Both the position numbers and the translations under genes were made by a program. Below, piece by piece: positions 62,430 through 64,000 of a stretch of 64,000 nt of DNA (position 1 is the first letter of the stretch; each line of letters opens with the position of its first letter). The notes beneath the pieces are model-generated. The model was not told the origin of the DNA. It was given only the letters and a program-made list of their open reading frames with translations, and searched no databases. The stretch lies in contig JAYJMM010000119.1 of assembly GCA_037349105.1 (NCBI GenBank), forward strand, positions 6,273,001 through 6,337,000. The letters are read 5' to 3'. This DNA comes from Limnomonas spitsbergensis (lineage: Eukaryota; Chlorophyta; Chlorophyceae; Chlamydomonadales).

Positions 62430-64000
62430 TACATGTCGTCGGTGTAGGGCACCACAGTAGATTAAGGAAATAAAAAAAGATATACAAACCGACCAGCAAC
62501 CGACCGTCGTCAGACAGTCCTCGCTCGTCACCACGGCCTCGTGGTAATGTTAACATCTACATCGCTGGTGTATTTAGCTGCTATTATCTATCATATCTTG
62601 TCGAGTGGAACATCGAGAGGAAACCGTGAGTCAGAGAGTGAACAACGATGACTGTCTGGGAGCGTGCCTCTTACAGCTGTCAGCTGGGATTCAAACAGTG
62701 TTCACACTTCACACTAGTCACACTCGTCACTGTCAGCCGTATCTGGTCTGGCTCGTCGATCAATACTGCTGCCATATAAACATCCTTCGTCAGCGTCGCC
62801 ATCTGGAAAACTCCCCTGCCCATTATTGCCCGGTACCCCTTGACGACCCTCCTTAACCACCAGGTTTTCTGTCTCCCGGTGTACGGCATTTAAAATCCCG
62901 TATTCCTCAAGCCACGCTCAGGCGTTTTATTTATTTCTTTCTTTCTGCTCAGTCGATCAATTGTTGCTGTCACTGTTGCTTGTTGTCTTTACGCTCGTAA
63001 TATATTAATAACTAGGCATCGCGTGGGCAGCGATTTTAGCAAGTGAGCAGCGACACTGACAGCTGTAATTTAAATTTTCACAATTGTCCACACTCGTCAC
63101 ATGCAGTCCCCTGTTGCTTGGCGACAGTAGGATGATAGTTTGCGGTTTGGATCTGCGCCAGAAAAGTGTCCCTGCCGGCACCGCTTCCCTGGAGTTGCTA
63201 GGCTGTTAGTCTGCGGGTTGGATCTGCGCCTGTTGGTCGACTGTTCGGTTGTCTTATATATGGGGTGACCCACGCGCCGGTCCGGTCGGACCCATCGTGG
63301 AGTGAGTGGGTCGCCCCACGTGCACTTTTTCCGACGCCCCCATAGCCGTAAATAGAACCGGGGCCTGTAGCCACCACTACACGTGGTGATGTACGGCACC
63401 ACAGTAGATAAAAGACATTAAAATATGTACACACCGACCAGCGACCGACCGTCGTCGACCAGTCCTTGCTGGCCCACGCTCGCGCTCGTCACCGCGACCT
63501 CGTAGTTATGTTACATCTACATCGCTGTTGTATTTAGCTGATGTTACCTTTCTTATCTTGTCGAGTGGAAAAGCGAGAGGAAACCGTGAGTCGGTGGGTA
63601 ATCAGCGCAGCGATGACTGGCAGGGAGCGTGCCTGCTACAGCTGACAGCTGGGATTCAAACTGTGTTCACACTCTTCACACTCTACACACTCTCACACTT
63701 CACACTCGACACTGCCAGTGTATATATATAATGCCCGTTGCGCTCACGTTCGCTTGTCAATACGCTGTTTAATTCTATCGCTCGAGTGGAACAGCAACTC
63801 AGCAAGTGAGCAGCGATGACAGATGTAATTCAAAATGTCCACCGTCCACACTCGTCACTGGCAGTCGTTGCTACTAAAAACATTATCCCGCCTCTCGCCA
63901 GTTCCGTCCCATCCATGGAACAAAATGTGGGTGCAAACCAATTCCATCCGATGTGCCCATCCGTTGTCGTATGCATTAATTGCCATGCCAAAACAACAAG
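62430..64000. mobile_element. Terminal-repeat-like direct repeats, possible LTR-type retroelement
   Basis: About 320 bp from 62440 (GGCACCACAGTAGATTAAGG, CAACCGACCGTCGTCAGACA, TACATCGCTGGTGTATTTAG, GGGATTCAAACAGTGTTCAC) recur from 63386 with about 85-90% identity by eye. A further sub-repeat (AGCAAGTGAGCAGCGA-..-TCCACACTCGTCAC) is at 63038-63100 and 63795-63855. Within, GGATCTGCGCC blocks are duplicated at 63150 and 63226. No reverse transcriptase, integrase or gag is visible. The element may continue beyond the right edge. Confidence 0.5.

Overview
The window is nuclear DNA of a green alga (chlorophyte or prasinophyte grade). The evidence is intron-dense genes with GT-AG junctions, a secreted Ser-Pro-Pro-rich glycoprotein of the algal wall or flagellar type, an OPR/FASTK-like helical-repeat protein, proteins with transit-peptide-like N-termini, and many degenerate CCCTAAA (plant-type telomeric) motifs. 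I cannot place it to genus. Nothing prokaryotic, no tRNA or rRNA gene and no CRISPR array was recognised. All exon coordinates were joined by hand from reading frame, splice phase and family alignment.

Six protein genes can be assembled. (1) Minus strand, 2997 down to 800 and probably beyond: GPI-anchor GlcNAc-PI de-N-acetylase (PIG-L). (2) Plus, 5496-12081: OPR/FASTK-like helical-repeat protein, 8 exons. (3) Plus, 14955-27407: Dicer-type DExH helicase that ends after a Dicer-dimerisation-like domain, with no PAZ or RNase III. (4) Plus, 28264-41209: organelle-targeted, membrane-anchored RI-type leucine-rich repeat protein, 14 exons, about 603 residues. (5) Plus, 42564-47857: plastid-type EamA/DMT transporter, 7 exons, about 440 residues. 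(6) Minus, 58341 down to about 50750: secreted, membrane-anchored hydroxyproline-rich glycoprotein. For genes 2-5 the proposed exons join in phase from the first exon to the stop. The genes are functionally unrelated; no operon-like or biosynthetic logic links them.

Introns and intergenic DNA are full of tandem repeats: a 16-bp array of about 2 kb, a 40-bp array of about 1.7 kb, a 113-bp array of about 1.3 kb and a 49-bp array of about 1.5 kb. Several short interspersed element families recur in both orientations. The right end (62430-64000) holds long direct repeats resembling retroelement terminal repeats.

The most unusual signal is that many tandem repeats are copies of an exon-intron junction from the same gene. 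Each carries the splice acceptor plus the first bases of the following exon, or the last bases of an exon plus its donor, multiplied from 2 to more than 40 times into the adjacent intron. I count at least a dozen such loci in five of the six genes. I have not seen this described as a genome-wide habit, and it is the main item to follow up.
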